NCBI GenBank assembly: GCA_017643025.1
Contig: JAEPOG010000005.1
Coordinates: 434,001-498,000 of the forward strand
Reading direction: 5' to 3'
Source: Rhizobiaceae bacterium
Lineage (GTDB): Bacteria; Pseudomonadota; Alphaproteobacteria; Rhizobiales; Rhizobiaceae
Length of the DNA: 64,000 bases
A model generated the notes under the pieces. The model was not told where the DNA came from, did not search any database, and was given only the letters and a program-made list of their open reading frames with translations. A program made the position numbers and the translations under genes. Of the stretch, positions 28,633 to 38,029 are shown one piece after another. Numbering within the stretch: position 1 is the stretch's first letter; each line of letters starts with the position of its first letter.

Positions 28633-29831
28633 CGGCTTCCCTCCTGTCCGGCGGTGGTGCGTCCTTGCAGACCGAGCAACCGAGCTGGCCAGGCGGCCAG
28701 CGCCGCCAGGCGGATCAACGTTTCGATGACGAACTTCGGCAGCCTGAGCGAATATCCGCTCATCGCCAGCACGTAGAAAATGGCCGCCGCCGACACGGGA
28801 ACCACGAAAGTGGCGACGGCGAAAAGCGGGCTCACGCCCGCCCGGCTGACCGCGACGAAACCGGCGACTCGCAGCAGGATCGCGACCACGGCGCCGAGTA
28901 CGATCTGTGCCGGCTGTTCCTGACGTTGCGTCCGCGCGCTGCCCGCGAAAAACACAGCCACCAGCCCGAAGACCAGCGGGTAGAGCCAGTCCGTGTTGCG
29001 CCGGTAGAACTCACTGTGAAGCTCGCGCAAGCGCGGGGCGCCGACGTCGGGTTCGTTCATCGCCGCACGCAATTCGGGAGTCGTGAGTTCTTCGGGCCGG
29101 TTGCCGCTGGAGCTTCCATCGGCGCTGAATTCCGCCAGGTCGAGAACCGTCGAGCCGTACAGGATGATCGATACCCCGCCATTGACCGTGTCGCGACGGT
29201 GGAGTTCCCCGTCGATGAGCGCCAGCAGCGCCGCACCCTCGTGGTTCACCAACTTGCCGCGTTTGGCGTAGTAGATCAGCTCGGTCACCGGGTCGCGCGA
29301 GTCGATGATCAGAACCTTGCCCAAATCGCCCCCGGGCAGCTCTTCGGACACCTGGATCCAGGTATTGTCCTTGATTTTGGTGAAGGTGCCCGACTGCACC
29401 GCCTTTCCGATCAGGTCGGTCTGGGCGTTGACGAGGATGGTCCTGAACTGCCGCTGCGCCCAAGGCTCGACAGTATGCAGAGCAACCAGCGTGGCGAGCG
29501 AAACGAGCAGCGACAGGCCGATGATCGGCCGCACCGTGCGGAAAGGCGAACGCCCGGCCGCTTCCAGCACAACAAGCTCCGAATCCGAATTCATCTGGCT
29601 GAGGGTACGAAGCGCCGCCAGCAGCAGCGCGAATGGCGCTACCAGGATCGCCATGGTTGGCGTCAGCAGCAGCCCGATCTTGAGAAATCCGATGGTTGCG
29701 TCGCGCGAGCGCGTCACCATGTCGACAAGCGGCAATATCTGCGTGATCAGCACGAGCGCCGTCGTCACGGCGAGCGCTATCGCCGCCATCCAGAAGACTC
29801 GCCCCAGAACGTATCGAGCCGCAAGCTTCAT
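28629..29831 (-). CDS. lptF: LPS export permease LptF
   Basis: Partner permease of LptG. It has 400 residues with the same helix-jellyroll-helix layout. The characteristic cytoplasmic coupling region LAALRTLSQMNSDSELVVLE lies after the second helix. It is the first gene of a seven-gene minus-strand group running lptF-lptG-lptD-surA-pdxA-rsmA-ASCH with overlaps or short gaps. Confidence 0.95.
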   Translation of the reverse strand: MKLAARYVLGRVFWMAAIALAVTTALVLITQILPLVDMVTRSRDATIGFLKIGLLLTPTMAILVAPFALLLAALRTLSQMNSDSELVVLEAAGRSPFRTVRPIIGLSLLVSLATLVALHTVEPWAQRQFRTILVNAQTDLIGKAVQSGTFTKIKDNTWIQVSEELPGGDLGKVLIIDSRDPVTELIYYAKRGKLVNHEGAALLALIDGELHRRDTVNGGVSIILYGSTVLDLAEFSADGSSSGNRPEELTTPELRAAMNEPDVGAPRLRELHSEFYRRNTDWLYPLVFGLVAVFFAGSARTQRQEQPAQIVLGAVVAILLRVAGFVAVSRAGVSPLFAVATFVVPVSAAAIFYVLAMSGYSLRLPKFVIETLIRLAALAAWPARLLGLQGRTTAGQEGSR

Positions 29832-30163
29832 GAGTCGATAGCGGCGGTGCCCGTTCCGGGCGCTATGGTCGCGTTTGTGGCCAATTCGGCCCTCCCGTCA
29901 GGCGACTATACGCCAGAATTACCTAATGATCACCGAATGTTGCATGCCGATTGGTCCGTTTTCACGCTTTGTGTCCAGGTGTTGCGAATTTGGAGCGCTC
30001 ATGACGTCATTCATGCAGCCAAAAGGTGGCGATCTTCCGGTCGGCCGATGTGGATTGCTGACCGGTTTGGGCCGCCGGCTCTTGCCTTCGCGGACGAAAA
30101 CACCAAGATCACGCTAAATCCCCTCCGTTTGACGCGGAAAATCCACCAAATTCCGGAGACTCC
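29832..30163. promoter_or_regulatory. Divergent promoter region lptF / pepA
   Basis: A 332-base non-coding gap between divergent genes, less GC-rich than the flanks. It must contain the promoter of the LPS transport operon (minus) and that of pepA (plus). A perfect 10-base palindrome, ATGACGTCAT, lies at 30001-30010. CCGGAG lies 4 bases upstream of the pepA ATG. No reading frame looks protein-like. Confidence 0.6.
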
Positions 30164-31660
30164 ATGACGAAATCGGTCGAAATCACATTCGCGCGGTCAG
30201 CGAAACCAGCCGGCGGTCTCGCGGTGCTGGTCGCCGACGGGAAGGGGGCGCTTGGGCCTGCGGCCGTTGATGTCGATCCGGGCGGTGTGCTGGAAAAGGC
30301 GCTGCGTGTGTCCGAATTCAAGGGCAAGGCCCGGTCGGCGGTCGATATCGTCGCTCCCGCAGGTTCGCCGGCAGATCGCGTTGTCGTTGTCGGGCTGGGC
30401 GATCCGGCAAAACCCGATGCCGATTCGTGGGCGCGTCTGGGTGGCGCCATCGCCGGCCGTTTCGGCAAGGCGAAGAAGGTGACCGTATTTCTGGACGCAC
30501 CCGAAGCCGGGATCGACGGGGAGGCGGCCGCCGGCATCGCCATGGGCATGGTGCTCCGCGCCTATCGCTTCGACCGCTACAAGACGAAGAAGTCGGACGA
30601 CGGCAACAATGGCGACGAACCGGACAAGGTGAAGGTGACGATCGTTACCGCCGCTGCCAGCGCCGCCAAGAAGCACTGGGCCGATCACGAGGCGATCGCC
30701 GCCGGCGTCATCCTGGCGCGCGATCTCGTCAACGAGCCCGCCAACATTCTCGGCCCGGTCGAATTCGCCGAACGCGCCGCTGAGTTGTCGAAGCTCGGCG
30801 TCGAGATCGACACGCTGACCGAGAAGGAAATGAAGAAGCTCGGCATGGGCGCGCTGCTCGGCGTCGCCCAGGGTTCGGTCCGCCCGGCGCGTCTCGTCGT
30901 CATGCGCTGGAACGGCGGCAAGGCGAAGAAGAAGCCGGTCGCCTTCGTCGGCAAGGGCGTCGTCTTCGACACTGGCGGCAATTCCATCAAGCCGGCCGGT
31001 GGTATGGAGGACATGAAAGGCGACATGGGCGGCGCCGCCGCCGTAACCGGTCTCATGCATGCGCTCGCCGCGCGCAAGGCGAAGGCCAATGTCGTCGGCA
31101 TCATCGGCCTGGTTGAAAACATGGTCGACGGCAACGCCCAGCGCCCGGGCGACATCGTCACTTCCATGTCCGGTCAGACCATTGAGGTGCTCAACACCGA
31201 CGCCGAGGGCAGGCTCGTTCTGGCCGATGCGCTGACCTACTGCATCGACAAGTACAAGCCTGAATTCGTTGTGAATCTGGCGACGCTGACCGGCGCCATC
31301 CTGGTCGCGCTCGGCCAGTATCACGCCGGTCTTTTCTCCAACGATGACGAGCTGTCGGAGCGGCTCACCGCGGCCGGCCTCGCCACCAACGAGCGCGTCT
31401 GGCGCATGCCGATGGGACCGGACTACGACAAGCTGATCGATTCCAAGAACGCCGACATGAAGAATATCGGCGGCCGCTATGGCGGCTCGATCACGGCAGC
31501 GCAGTTCCTGCAGCGTTTCGTCAAGGACACGCCCTGGGCGCATCTCGACGTGGCGGGCACGGCCATGGCGACCGCCGCGAACGATATTTCGCAGTCATGG
31601 GCGTCCGGTTATGGCGTGCGCCTGCTCGACCGGCTGGTGCGCGACCACTACGAGAAATAG
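30164..31660 (+). CDS. pepA: Leucyl aminopeptidase (M17)
   Basis: A two-metal cytosolic aminopeptidase; the family can also bind DNA. It has 498 residues. The N-terminal macro-like domain takes about 180 residues. The catalytic domain shows [15 protein letters not shown] (metal-binding Lys and Asp), [14 protein letters not shown], and the signature [14 protein letters not shown]. All expected metal ligands look intact. holC follows after 10 bases, an order shared with many proteobacteria. Confidence 0.97.
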   Translation: MTKSVEITFARSAKPAGGLAVLVADGKGALGPAAVDVDPGGVLEKALRVSEFKGKARSAVDIVAPAGSPADRVVVVGLGDPAKPDADSWARLGGAIAGRFGKAKKVTVFLDAPEAGIDGEAAAGIAMGMVLRAYRFDRYKTKKSDDGNNGDEPDKVKVTIVTAAASAAKKHWADHEAIAAGVILARDLVNEPANILGPVEFAERAAELSKLGVEIDTLTEKEMKKLGMGALLGVAQGSVRPARLVVMRWNGGKAKKKPVAFVGKGVVFDTGGNSIKPAGGMEDMKGDMGGAAAVTGLMHALAARKAKANVVGIIGLVENMVDGNAQRPGDIVTSMSGQTIEVLNTDAEGRLVLADALTYCIDKYKPEFVVNLATLTGAILVALGQYHAGLFSNDDELSERLTAAGLATNERVWRMPMGPDYDKLIDSKNADMKNIGGRYGGSITAAQFLQRFVKDTPWAHLDVAGTAMATAANDISQSWASGYGVRLLDRLVRDHYEK

Positions 31661-31670
31661 GCGGGGCGCG

Positions 31671-32120
31671 GTGAGCGAGGTTCTGTTCTATCACCTTACC
31701 GAATCGACGCTCTACGACGCGCTGCCGCCGCTGCTCGAGCGCTCCATCGGGCGCGGCTGGAAGGTGGTGGTGCAGGCCGCGAGCGACGAGCGCCGCGATG
31801 CGCTCGACGCGCATCTGTGGACGTTTCGCGACGACTCTTTCCTCGCCCACGGCACCGACCGCGAGCCGCACGCCGCCGAGCAGCCGATCATCCTGACCAC
31901 GGGTGACGGCAATCCCAATCAGGCAGCCGTGCGCTTTGTCGTCGATGGCGCCGAGCCGCCATCGCCCGAGGGCTACGAGCGGCTGGTGCTGATGTTCGAC
32001 GGCCACGACCAGAGCCAGGTCGAAGCCGCGCGCGCTCACTGGAAAACATTCAAGGCGACCGGCGCCGCGCTCACCTACTGGCAGCAGACGCCGGAAGGGA
32101 AATGGGCGAAGAAGGCTTAA
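31671..32120 (+). CDS. holC: DNA polymerase III chi subunit
   Basis: Links the clamp loader to SSB at the replication fork. It has 149 residues and starts at GTG 31671 (MSEVLFYHLTESTLYDALPP). The chi-family features are the N-terminal YHL strand, the central WTFRDDSFLAHG, and the C-terminal YWQQTPEGKWAKKA. The frame is open from further upstream inside pepA, but GTG 31671 gives the family's standard N-terminus. Co-transcribed with pepA. Confidence 0.93.
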   Translation: MSEVLFYHLTESTLYDALPPLLERSIGRGWKVVVQAASDERRDALDAHLWTFRDDSFLAHGTDREPHAAEQPIILTTGDGNPNQAAVRFVVDGAEPPSPEGYERLVLMFDGHDQSQVEAARAHWKTFKATGAALTYWQQTPEGKWAKKA

Positions 32121-32138
32121 GTCGAGACTGACGCAAGC

Positions 32139-32528
32139 TCACTTCGATTTGTTCAGCGCCACCGCCTCTTTCACCAGCGCCTTGAAGCTTTCCTCATCGA
32201 CGCTCTCGCCCTCGCGGATGTCTATGGAACGCCGCGTCGCGCCGGTGTCCTTGCCATTGAACACCCCGGCCGGGTCGGCCAGCTTTGCGCCCTGCGCGAA
32301 GGTCAGCTTGATCTTGTCCTTGTAGGTCTCGCCGGTGCAGATGATGCCGTCATGTTCCCAGACGGGTACGCCGGACGGGTTGGACGGCTTGCGCCACTTC
32401 ACAGTCTCGACCACGTCCGGGTCGGCTTCCTTGATGAGGGTGCGTATCCGCGCCAGCGTCTCGCCGCGCCAGTCGGTCATGCCTTTGATCTTTGCGTCGA
32501 TGAGGTCGGAAGGATTTTCTGAAGTCAT
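32139..32528 (-). CDS. DUF1801 domain protein
   Basis: A 129-residue cytosolic protein with the DUF1801 pattern: TLIKEADPDVVETVKWRKPS, WEHDGIICTGETYKDKIKLT, and a C-terminal DIREGESVDEESFKALV. The fold of this family resembles frataxin/YdhG; the biochemical role is unknown. ATG 32528 is chosen; a GTG at 32543, just after the previous stop, is possible. It is the last gene of the ArsR-SRPBCC-TM-DUF1801-DUF1801 unit and convergent with holC. Confidence 0.85.
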   Translation of the reverse strand: MTSENPSDLIDAKIKGMTDWRGETLARIRTLIKEADPDVVETVKWRKPSNPSGVPVWEHDGIICTGETYKDKIKLTFAQGAKLADPAGVFNGKDTGATRRSIDIREGESVDEESFKALVKEAVALNKSK

Positions 32529-32543
32529 TTCAATGCTCTGCAC

Positions 32544-32951
32544 TTAGAGTTTCTCGCCCGGCAGATTGCTCGCCTGCCGCACCCATTCTTCGAACTGCGC
32601 CTCGTCGAACGCGCCTTCGCGGATGTCGTAGTAACGCACTTCCGGGTGTTTTGATTTTCCCGCCGGTACGGGATCGAGAGACGTGCCGCGGAAGAACGTC
32701 ACTTTCACATAGTTGGTGAAGCAGTGCAGGCTGAGGAACCAGAGATCGTCCTTCACGCCATAGAAGGGCGAGTTCCATTTCACGGCTTTCCGCACGCCGG
32801 GAACCGTTCGCTCGATGATCGTCTCGATGCGCCGCCCGAGGTCGCTCTTCCAGCCCGGCATGGCCGCGATATAGGCCTGCACTGGCTCGTCGCCATAACC
32901 TTTCGGTATCCGCGGGTTGCCACCCGAGAGCAGCTTGGGCTCGCCTGCCAT
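32544..32951 (-). CDS. DUF1801 domain protein
   Basis: A 135-residue relative of the next gene. It shares PGVRKAVKWNSPFYGVKDD and a C-terminal YYDIREGAFDEAQFEEWV, the same layout as DIREG...F in the downstream paralogue. It starts at ATG 32951, 2 bases after the small membrane protein stop. Two DUF1801 proteins in tandem suggest a duplication. The extended frame up to 33194 reads through the neighbouring gene and is not used. Confidence 0.85.
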   Translation of the reverse strand: MAGEPKLLSGGNPRIPKGYGDEPVQAYIAAMPGWKSDLGRRIETIIERTVPGVRKAVKWNSPFYGVKDDLWFLSLHCFTNYVKVTFFRGTSLDPVPAGKSKHPEVRYYDIREGAFDEAQFEEWVRQASNLPGEKL

Positions 32952-32953
32952 CG

Positions 32954-33178
32954 TCACTCCTGCCCGACCGCGCCCGCCCCGCCTCCTCTTGCGAAATAGG
33001 GCATCGCGAACAGAAACAAGCCGGTGAAAAGCTGTAGGAAGAGCGGTGGCAGGGGTGAGTAGACGATCCACGCCGGCGGTTCGCCGAAGCTCATCGTGAC
33101 GAAATTGGCGGCCACCGTTGCGGTGAAGACGATCGACGTCCATCGGTGGGTTTGCCGGATCAAAGTGCTCCAGCTCAT
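32954..33178 (-). CDS. Small two-helix membrane protein
   Basis: A 74-residue protein starting MSWSTLIRQTHRWTSIVFTA with two hydrophobic segments (about 15-32 and 42-62) and a glycine-rich polar C-terminus. It resembles short uncharacterised inner-membrane proteins found next to SRPBCC/DUF1801 genes. Position inside the operon, 37 bases after the SRPBCC gene and 2 bases before a DUF1801 gene, supports it being real. Confidence 0.75.
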   Translation of the reverse strand: MSWSTLIRQTHRWTSIVFTATVAANFVTMSFGEPPAWIVYSPLPPLFLQLFTGLFLFAMPYFARGGGAGAVGQE

Positions 33179-33215
33179 GCGAGCCTCCTCTCAAGAGTTC
33201 AGTCGTGCACCTGGT

Positions 33216-33626
33216 TCAGTCCAGCCGCTTCAGCACGTCCTCGAGCGCGTCGAGGAAGCGCGGCCAGCCGACGGTGGCGCCGCGGTAATAGGGTTCTTGG
33301 TCCGTCCGGAAGCCGGTCTGCTCCATTCTGAGCAGCGTGCCCGTCGCGGTCGGCGTCAGCGTCCAGGTGATGACGCTTTCGAGGTCCTTGGTGTCCCAGG
33401 TGTAGGACAGCGTCCGGTTCGGCTCTGCCTTCAGAACCTCGCCTTCGACGGATCCCCAATTGGCGCTGAAGTTGAAACGGCTGCCTTCCTGTGGCGCGAA
33501 GTCGTTCTTCATCAGCCACTCCTCGATCAGATGCGGTTGCGTCAGCGCGCGCCAGATTTTCTCCGGCGGATGCGCGATCAGCCGCTCGACGATGACGGAG
33601 CGCGTTTCGGTCTCTTTCCGGGTCAC
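33216..33626 (-). CDS. SRPBCC (AHSA1-like) domain protein
   Basis: A 136-residue START/Bet v 1-like fold: SVIVERLIAHPPEKIWRALT at the N-terminus and GWPRFLDALEDVLKRLD at the C-terminus are typical of AHSA1-like proteins. They bind hydrophobic ligands; the ligand is unknown. It starts at GTG 33626, overlapping the ArsR stop (GTGA), so the two are translated together. ArsR-AHSA1 gene pairs are common in bacteria. Confidence 0.9.
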   Translation of the reverse strand: MTRKETETRSVIVERLIAHPPEKIWRALTQPHLIEEWLMKNDFAPQEGSRFNFSANWGSVEGEVLKAEPNRTLSYTWDTKDLESVITWTLTPTATGTLLRMEQTGFRTDQEPYYRGATVGWPRFLDALEDVLKRLD

Positions 33627-33955
33627 TGGTCCATCCTGTCGAGCAGGTCTTCGAGGTCGTCGAACCGGCCTTTCCAGAACGCGCCATATTCGCGCATCCA
33701 GCCGGCCAGCGGCGCCAGTGCTTCGCCGTTGGCGCTGTAATGCGTCTGGCGTCCCTCGGGCCTGTCCCGCACCAGCCCGGCCGATTTCAGCACCGCTAGA
33801 TGCTTCGACACGGCGGGTTGCGAGATGCCCGCCTGCTCGGTCAGCATGCGCACCGTCTGCTCGCCGCCACGCGCAAGGCGCTCATAGATGGCCCGGCGCG
33901 TCGGGTCGGCAAGCGACCTGAACAGCAAGTCAGTCTGTGGTTCCATCAAATCCAT
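33623..33955 (-). CDS. ArsR family transcriptional regulator
   Basis: A 110-residue winged-helix repressor. The core is LFRSLADPTRRAIYERLARG, with recognition helix region ISQPAVSKHLAVLKSAGLV and wing RPEGRQTHYSAN. No CVC-type metal site is present, so it is not an arsenic sensor of the classical kind. The frame opens at 33982, but a palindrome that is probably its own operator covers that codon. ATG 33955 (MDLMEPQTD) or 33946 is therefore more likely. First gene of a five-gene unit. Confidence 0.88.
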   Translation of the reverse strand: MDLMEPQTDLLFRSLADPTRRAIYERLARGGEQTVRMLTEQAGISQPAVSKHLAVLKSAGLVRDRPEGRQTHYSANGEALAPLAGWMREYGAFWKGRFDDLEDLLDRMDQ

Positions 33956-33979
33956 AACCCACTGGCTATTGATTGAACC

Positions 33980-33997
33980 CATAGCTCATGAGTTATG
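33980..33997. promoter_or_regulatory. Probable ArsR operator
   Basis: CATAG-CTCATGAG-TTATG: an 8-base perfect palindrome extended by near-symmetric flanks (one mismatch pair), 25 bases upstream of the chosen arsR start. Position and symmetry fit autoregulation by the dimeric ArsR protein. Confidence 0.5.
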
Positions 33998-34029
33998 AAT
34001 GCGTCAAGGTAAGCGGCGTCCGCCACTCT

Positions 34030-34491
34030 CTACAAAATCGACTCAGACCAACTGCGCAATTCGCCGGCGCTGTCCGACATGAAAATGGCATCGACGATCG
34101 CGAATACCTCCGGCGCCAGGGCCGTGCCGATAACGTCGGTGCGTTTGAGGGCCACGTCGAACATCGGCTTTCCGTCCTGAGTGGGAATCCGGTCCTCGGC
34201 ATCGACGACCATGAACGCTCCCGAGCCGTCGATCAGCCGATAATCCAGGGAAACCGCGAACCGAGAACTGCTCGGTGCGTCCTCGCTCCAGTTGCCCAGC
34301 ACCAAATCGAATGCTGCGCCATGGTCCGGCTTTCCCACAGTCCAGCCGAGGTAGTAGGCGCCGAAAGGTTCATCATAGTACTTCACAAAACCCCAGACAC
34401 GTCTGGTCGTGTCACCGCAGCAGTCGCAATGGCCGCCGCCTTCGCCGATCTGTTCGATTTGGTAATCGCGCCAGTCATCTGTGGAGCACAT
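34030..34491 (-). CDS. Hypothetical protein with CxCC motif
   Basis: A 153-residue soluble protein I do not recognise. The N-terminal region has GGGHCDCCGDTTRRVWGFV, three closely spaced cysteines that could bind a metal. The middle has aromatic, acidic strands such as YYDEPFGAYYLGWTVG, and the C-terminus has ALAPEVFAIVDAIFMSD. No signal peptide or membrane segment. ATG 34491 is the only good start. It lies alone between the ArsR unit and the divergent ABC-F gene. Confidence 0.75.
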   Translation of the reverse strand: MCSTDDWRDYQIEQIGEGGGHCDCCGDTTRRVWGFVKYYDEPFGAYYLGWTVGKPDHGAAFDLVLGNWSEDAPSSSRFAVSLDYRLIDGSGAFMVVDAEDRIPTQDGKPMFDVALKRTDVIGTALAPEVFAIVDAIFMSDSAGELRSWSESIL

Positions 34492-34640
34492 GGCGGTTCT
34501 CCTGCTCCAATTGGTCTCACTTCAGCCGACCATGGTCATGCAACTGCAGGGGCATCATGCCTTAGCCGTGATCGGCGGCCAATGGCATTCCCGTCATGGC
34601 CCTTGCGTCGCGGGCGATGCTCGGCCAAATACGCGCCGCC

Positions 34641-36518
34641 ATGCTGATCATTTCCGACCTTTCTCTCCGCATTGCCGGACGCCTTCTGCTTGACGGCGCG
34701 AGCCTGTCGCTGCCTGCCGGCGCCAAGGCCGGCCTTGTCGGCCGCAATGGCACCGGCAAGACGACGCTGTTTCGCGCCATCACCGGCGATCTGGCGCCCG
34801 AGAAGGGCGGTATCAGCCTGCCGAAGAACACCCGCATCGGCCAGGTGGCGCAGGAGGCGCCGGGCACCGAGGAGGCGCTGATCGACATCGTGCTCGCCGC
34901 CGACACCGAGCGCGCGGCCCTGATGGCCGAGGCCGAAACCGCGACCGATCCGCACCGCATCGCCGAGATCCAGGTACGCCTGACCGATATTGACGCCCAT
35001 TCGGCCGAAGCGCGGGCGGCGACCATTCTGGCCGGTCTTGGATTCGACCAGGATGCGCAGCAGCGCCCGGCTTCGAGCTTCTCCGGCGGTTGGCGCATGC
35101 GCGTGGCGTTGGCCTCGGTTTTGTTCGCCCAGCCCGACCTATTGCTGCTCGACGAGCCGACCAACTATCTCGATCTCGAAGGCACGCTGTGGCTGGAGAA
35201 TTATCTCGGCACCTATCCGCACACCGTGCTGCTGATCAGCCACGACCGCGATCTGCTCAACCGCGCGGTGTCCTCAATCGTCCATCTCGAACAAAAGAAG
35301 CTCACCTTCTGGCGTGGCGGTTATGACCAGTTCGAGCGCCAGCGCGCCGAGAAGATGGAGCTGCTGGAAAAGACCCGCGTCAAGCAGGAGGCGGCGCGCA
35401 AGCACATGCAGGCCTTCGTCGACCGCTTCCGCTACAAGGCGTCGAAAGCCCGGCAGGCGCAGTCGCGGCTGAAGGCGCTGGAAAAGCTGCAGCCGATCGA
35501 GGCGATGCTCGACGAGACGGTGACGCCGTTCCGTTTTCCGAAGCCTGAGAAGTCCGTCGCGTCACCCATCATCGCGCTGGAGGGCGGCGCGGTCGGCTAC
35601 GCGCCGGGCAAGCCGGTTTTGTCGCGGCTAAATCTGCGCATCGACAATGACGACCGCATCGCGCTGATGGGCGCCAACGGCAACGGCAAGTCGACCTTCG
35701 CCAAGCTGCTCTCGGGCCGCCTCAAGCTCGAGCAGGGCAGGATGACGGTCGCGCCCGGCCTCAAGGTATCGATGTTCGCGCAGCACCAGCTTGACGACCT
35801 GAGGCCCGAGGAGAACGCCTACCAGCATGTACGCCGGCTGATGCCCGACGCGCCGGAGGCGAAGGCGCGCGCCAAGGTGGCGCAGTTCGGGCTTGCCACC
35901 GAGAAGATGTCGACACCGGCCAAGGATTTGTCGGGTGGTGAGAAGGCGCGGCTGCTGATGGGGCTGGCCGCGTTCGACGGGCCGAACCTCTTCATCCTCG
36001 ACGAGCCGACGAACCATCTCGACATCGACAGCCGCGCCGCGCTCATCCACGCGCTCAACGACTTCCCCGGCGCGGTGATCCTGATCTCGCACGACCGCCA
36101 TCTGATCGAGGCGACGGCGGACAGACTCTGGCTGGTGAAGGATGGCGACGTTGCGCCGTTCGACGGCGACCTCGGCGACTACCGCCGGATCGTCACCGGC
36201 CAGTCGGTCGACCGGCGTGAGAAGCGCGAGGCGGACAAGGCGTCGAAGGCCGAGCGCCGCCGCGAGGCGGCCCAGCGCCGCGCAGCGATGGAGCCCGTTG
36301 CCAAGGAGATCAAGGCGACGGAGGGCCTGATGGCGCGCACCCGCCAGCGTTTGGACGCAATCGAGGACCAGCTTGCCGATCCGACCCTTTACGAGAAGGA
36401 TCCCAAGGCCGTGACGCAACTGTCGAAGGAGCGCGCCGACCTTGCCGGCACGCTGGCACGCCATGAGGAGCGCTGGCTCACTCTGTCGGCGGAATATGAG
36501 GAGGCGATGGCAGAATGA
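34641..36518 (+). CDS. ABC-F family ATPase
   Basis: A soluble tandem ATPase of 625 residues without membrane domains. It has two Walker A motifs (GRNGTGKTTL, GANGNGKSTF), two signatures (SFSGGWRMRVALA, LSGGEKARLLMG), the ABC-F linker between the domains, and a charged C-terminal coiled coil from about residue 525. Members work on the ribosome (Uup/YheS/EttA-like). The start MLIISDLSLRIAG at ATG 34641 is preferred; the frame is open from 34596. It overlaps the crotonase gene (ATGA). Confidence 0.93.
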   Translation: MLIISDLSLRIAGRLLLDGASLSLPAGAKAGLVGRNGTGKTTLFRAITGDLAPEKGGISLPKNTRIGQVAQEAPGTEEALIDIVLAADTERAALMAEAETATDPHRIAEIQVRLTDIDAHSAEARAATILAGLGFDQDAQQRPASSFSGGWRMRVALASVLFAQPDLLLLDEPTNYLDLEGTLWLENYLGTYPHTVLLISHDRDLLNRAVSSIVHLEQKKLTFWRGGYDQFERQRAEKMELLEKTRVKQEAARKHMQAFVDRFRYKASKARQAQSRLKALEKLQPIEAMLDETVTPFRFPKPEKSVASPIIALEGGAVGYAPGKPVLSRLNLRIDNDDRIALMGANGNGKSTFAKLLSGRLKLEQGRMTVAPGLKVSMFAQHQLDDLRPEENAYQHVRRLMPDAPEAKARAKVAQFGLATEKMSTPAKDLSGGEKARLLMGLAAFDGPNLFILDEPTNHLDIDSRAALIHALNDFPGAVILISHDRHLIEATADRLWLVKDGDVAPFDGDLGDYRRIVTGQSVDRREKREADKASKAERRREAAQRRAAMEPVAKEIKATEGLMARTRQRLDAIEDQLADPTLYEKDPKAVTQLSKERADLAGTLARHEERWLTLSAEYEEAMAE

Positions 36519-37324
36519 GCATCCGCGTTGAAAAGCAGGACGAAATCACCATCGTCACCATCGACCGGCTGGAGGCGCGCAACGCCGTAAACCCGGAGAT
36601 GGCCGACGCGCTGTTTCGCGCTTTCGTTGATTTCGACCGCGACGAAAGCCAGAAAGTCGCAATCCTGACGGGCGTCACTGGCGCCTTTTCCGCCGGTTTC
36701 GACCTCAAGGCTGCCGCAACGGGTGACCTCGGCGCCAACTGGTACGCCGAACACGATCTCGATGCCGGCTTCGACGGCAAGGACGACCGTCCGCGCAAGG
36801 GCCCGATGGGGCCCACGCGGCTAACGCTGACGAAGCCCGTCATCGGCGCGATCTCCGGTCCGGCAGTCGCGGGCGGCATGGAACTGGCGCTGTGGTGCGA
36901 CGTCCGCGTGATGGAGCGCTCCGCCTATATGGGCGTCTATTGCCGCCGCTGGGGCGTGCCGCTAATCGACGGCGGCACTGTGCGCCTGCCGCGCATCGTC
37001 GGCCATGGCCGCGCCATGGACCTCATCCTCACCGGCCGCAAGGTCGATGCGGACGAATGCCTGGCGATCGGCCTCGCCAACCGCCTCTGCGACCATGGCA
37101 AGGCACTCGAATCCGCCCTCGAATTCGCTCGCGAACTCACTCGCTTCCCGCAGGGCTGCATGAATGCCGACCGCGCTTCCGCGATCCGCCAGTGGTCGCT
37201 CGACATCGAGCCGGCTCTGGTCGGCGAATGGAAGAGTGCTGACGTTTTCAACAAGGAGGGCGTCGCCGGCGCCGCGCGCTTCAGCGCCGGCAAGGGCAGG
37301 GGCGGCGACTTCGGCGAAATCTAG
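36515..37324 (+). CDS. Enoyl-CoA hydratase/isomerase (crotonase) family protein
   Basis: A 269-residue crotonase-fold protein. The oxyanion-hole motifs are GAFSAGFDLK and ISGPAVAGGMELALWCDVRV. The later residue positions expected to carry catalytic Glu read YCRRWGVPLIDGGTVRLPR, where the second glutamate of true enoyl-CoA hydratases is not evident, so it may be an isomerase-like or other crotonase. It overlaps the ABC-F stop by 4 bases and meets the next gene tail to tail. Confidence 0.9.
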   Translation: MSIRVEKQDEITIVTIDRLEARNAVNPEMADALFRAFVDFDRDESQKVAILTGVTGAFSAGFDLKAAATGDLGANWYAEHDLDAGFDGKDDRPRKGPMGPTRLTLTKPVIGAISGPAVAGGMELALWCDVRVMERSAYMGVYCRRWGVPLIDGGTVRLPRIVGHGRAMDLILTGRKVDADECLAIGLANRLCDHGKALESALEFARELTRFPQGCMNADRASAIRQWSLDIEPALVGEWKSADVFNKEGVAGAARFSAGKGRGGDFGEI

Positions 37325-37929
37325 CTTTTCCCGCCGCGGCCCCAGCGCGGCGGCGGATGCTGCGAGTTAGGGTTCGAGCGTCGCCTGCGGAAGAAGCTCG
37401 CGACGAACCCTATCAGCCCAACAGCCATCAGGATGAAGCCGGCCGGAATCGCGCGCGGATCGAGGTCGAACGCGCCGGCGTTGAGTGTCAGGTCGGCGCT
37501 GATCAGCCGGTCGGTCATGGCCTCGCCAGGTTCGAATTCGAAGCGGTATCGGTTGTGGTCGATGATTGCGAGCCGGTCGGCGACAATACGGTAGCCCGTT
37601 TCGCCGGACTGAGGATTGATCGTGCGAGCCTCGGCATCGGCGAAATCCAGCGTCAGCGACTGGACGGGTTCGCCGTCGCCGCTGATTTCCAATGTGAGCA
37701 GGGGACGCCCTTCAGCGCGTGTCAGCGCTCCGTCGGTGCGGATATCGACGGCGATCGCGACGGGCGCTTCCGGCGCTGCAAGGGTTGCTTCTGCTGGCGT
37801 GAAGCCCTCTTCGCGGTCGTAAATGCGCCAGGTGCCGATCTCGTAACCTGCGACGTTGGATGCGGCCCAAGGATAGGCGATTCCCAGCGCGGCGCCGGCG
37901 AGCAGGACAAGAAGAAACAGGAAGCGCAT
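37321..37929 (-). CDS. Membrane-anchored protein of unknown function
   Basis: A 202-residue protein. An N-terminal hydrophobic segment (MRFLFLLVLLAGAALGIAYP) works as signal or anchor. A periplasmic beta-rich domain of about 140 residues follows, then a second membrane helix near 165-187 (GFILMAVGLIGFVASFF), followed by RRRRSN and a proline/glycine-rich cytoplasmic tail. No family recognised. Its last bases overlap the convergent crotonase stop (shared CTAG). Confidence 0.75.
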   Translation of the reverse strand: MRFLFLLVLLAGAALGIAYPWAASNVAGYEIGTWRIYDREEGFTPAEATLAAPEAPVAIAVDIRTDGALTRAEGRPLLTLEISGDGEPVQSLTLDFADAEARTINPQSGETGYRIVADRLAIIDHNRYRFEFEPGEAMTDRLISADLTLNAGAFDLDPRAIPAGFILMAVGLIGFVASFFRRRRSNPNSQHPPPRWGRGGKS

Positions 37930-38029
37930 GGATTAATCCCCGTGGCCGAGGGTCTCTGCCACGGGGAGGTTGCAGCTGTCCAGAAACGAGACCGGCTGAA
38001 CAGCCGCCTCTTTTTGTCGACGCGGTCGT

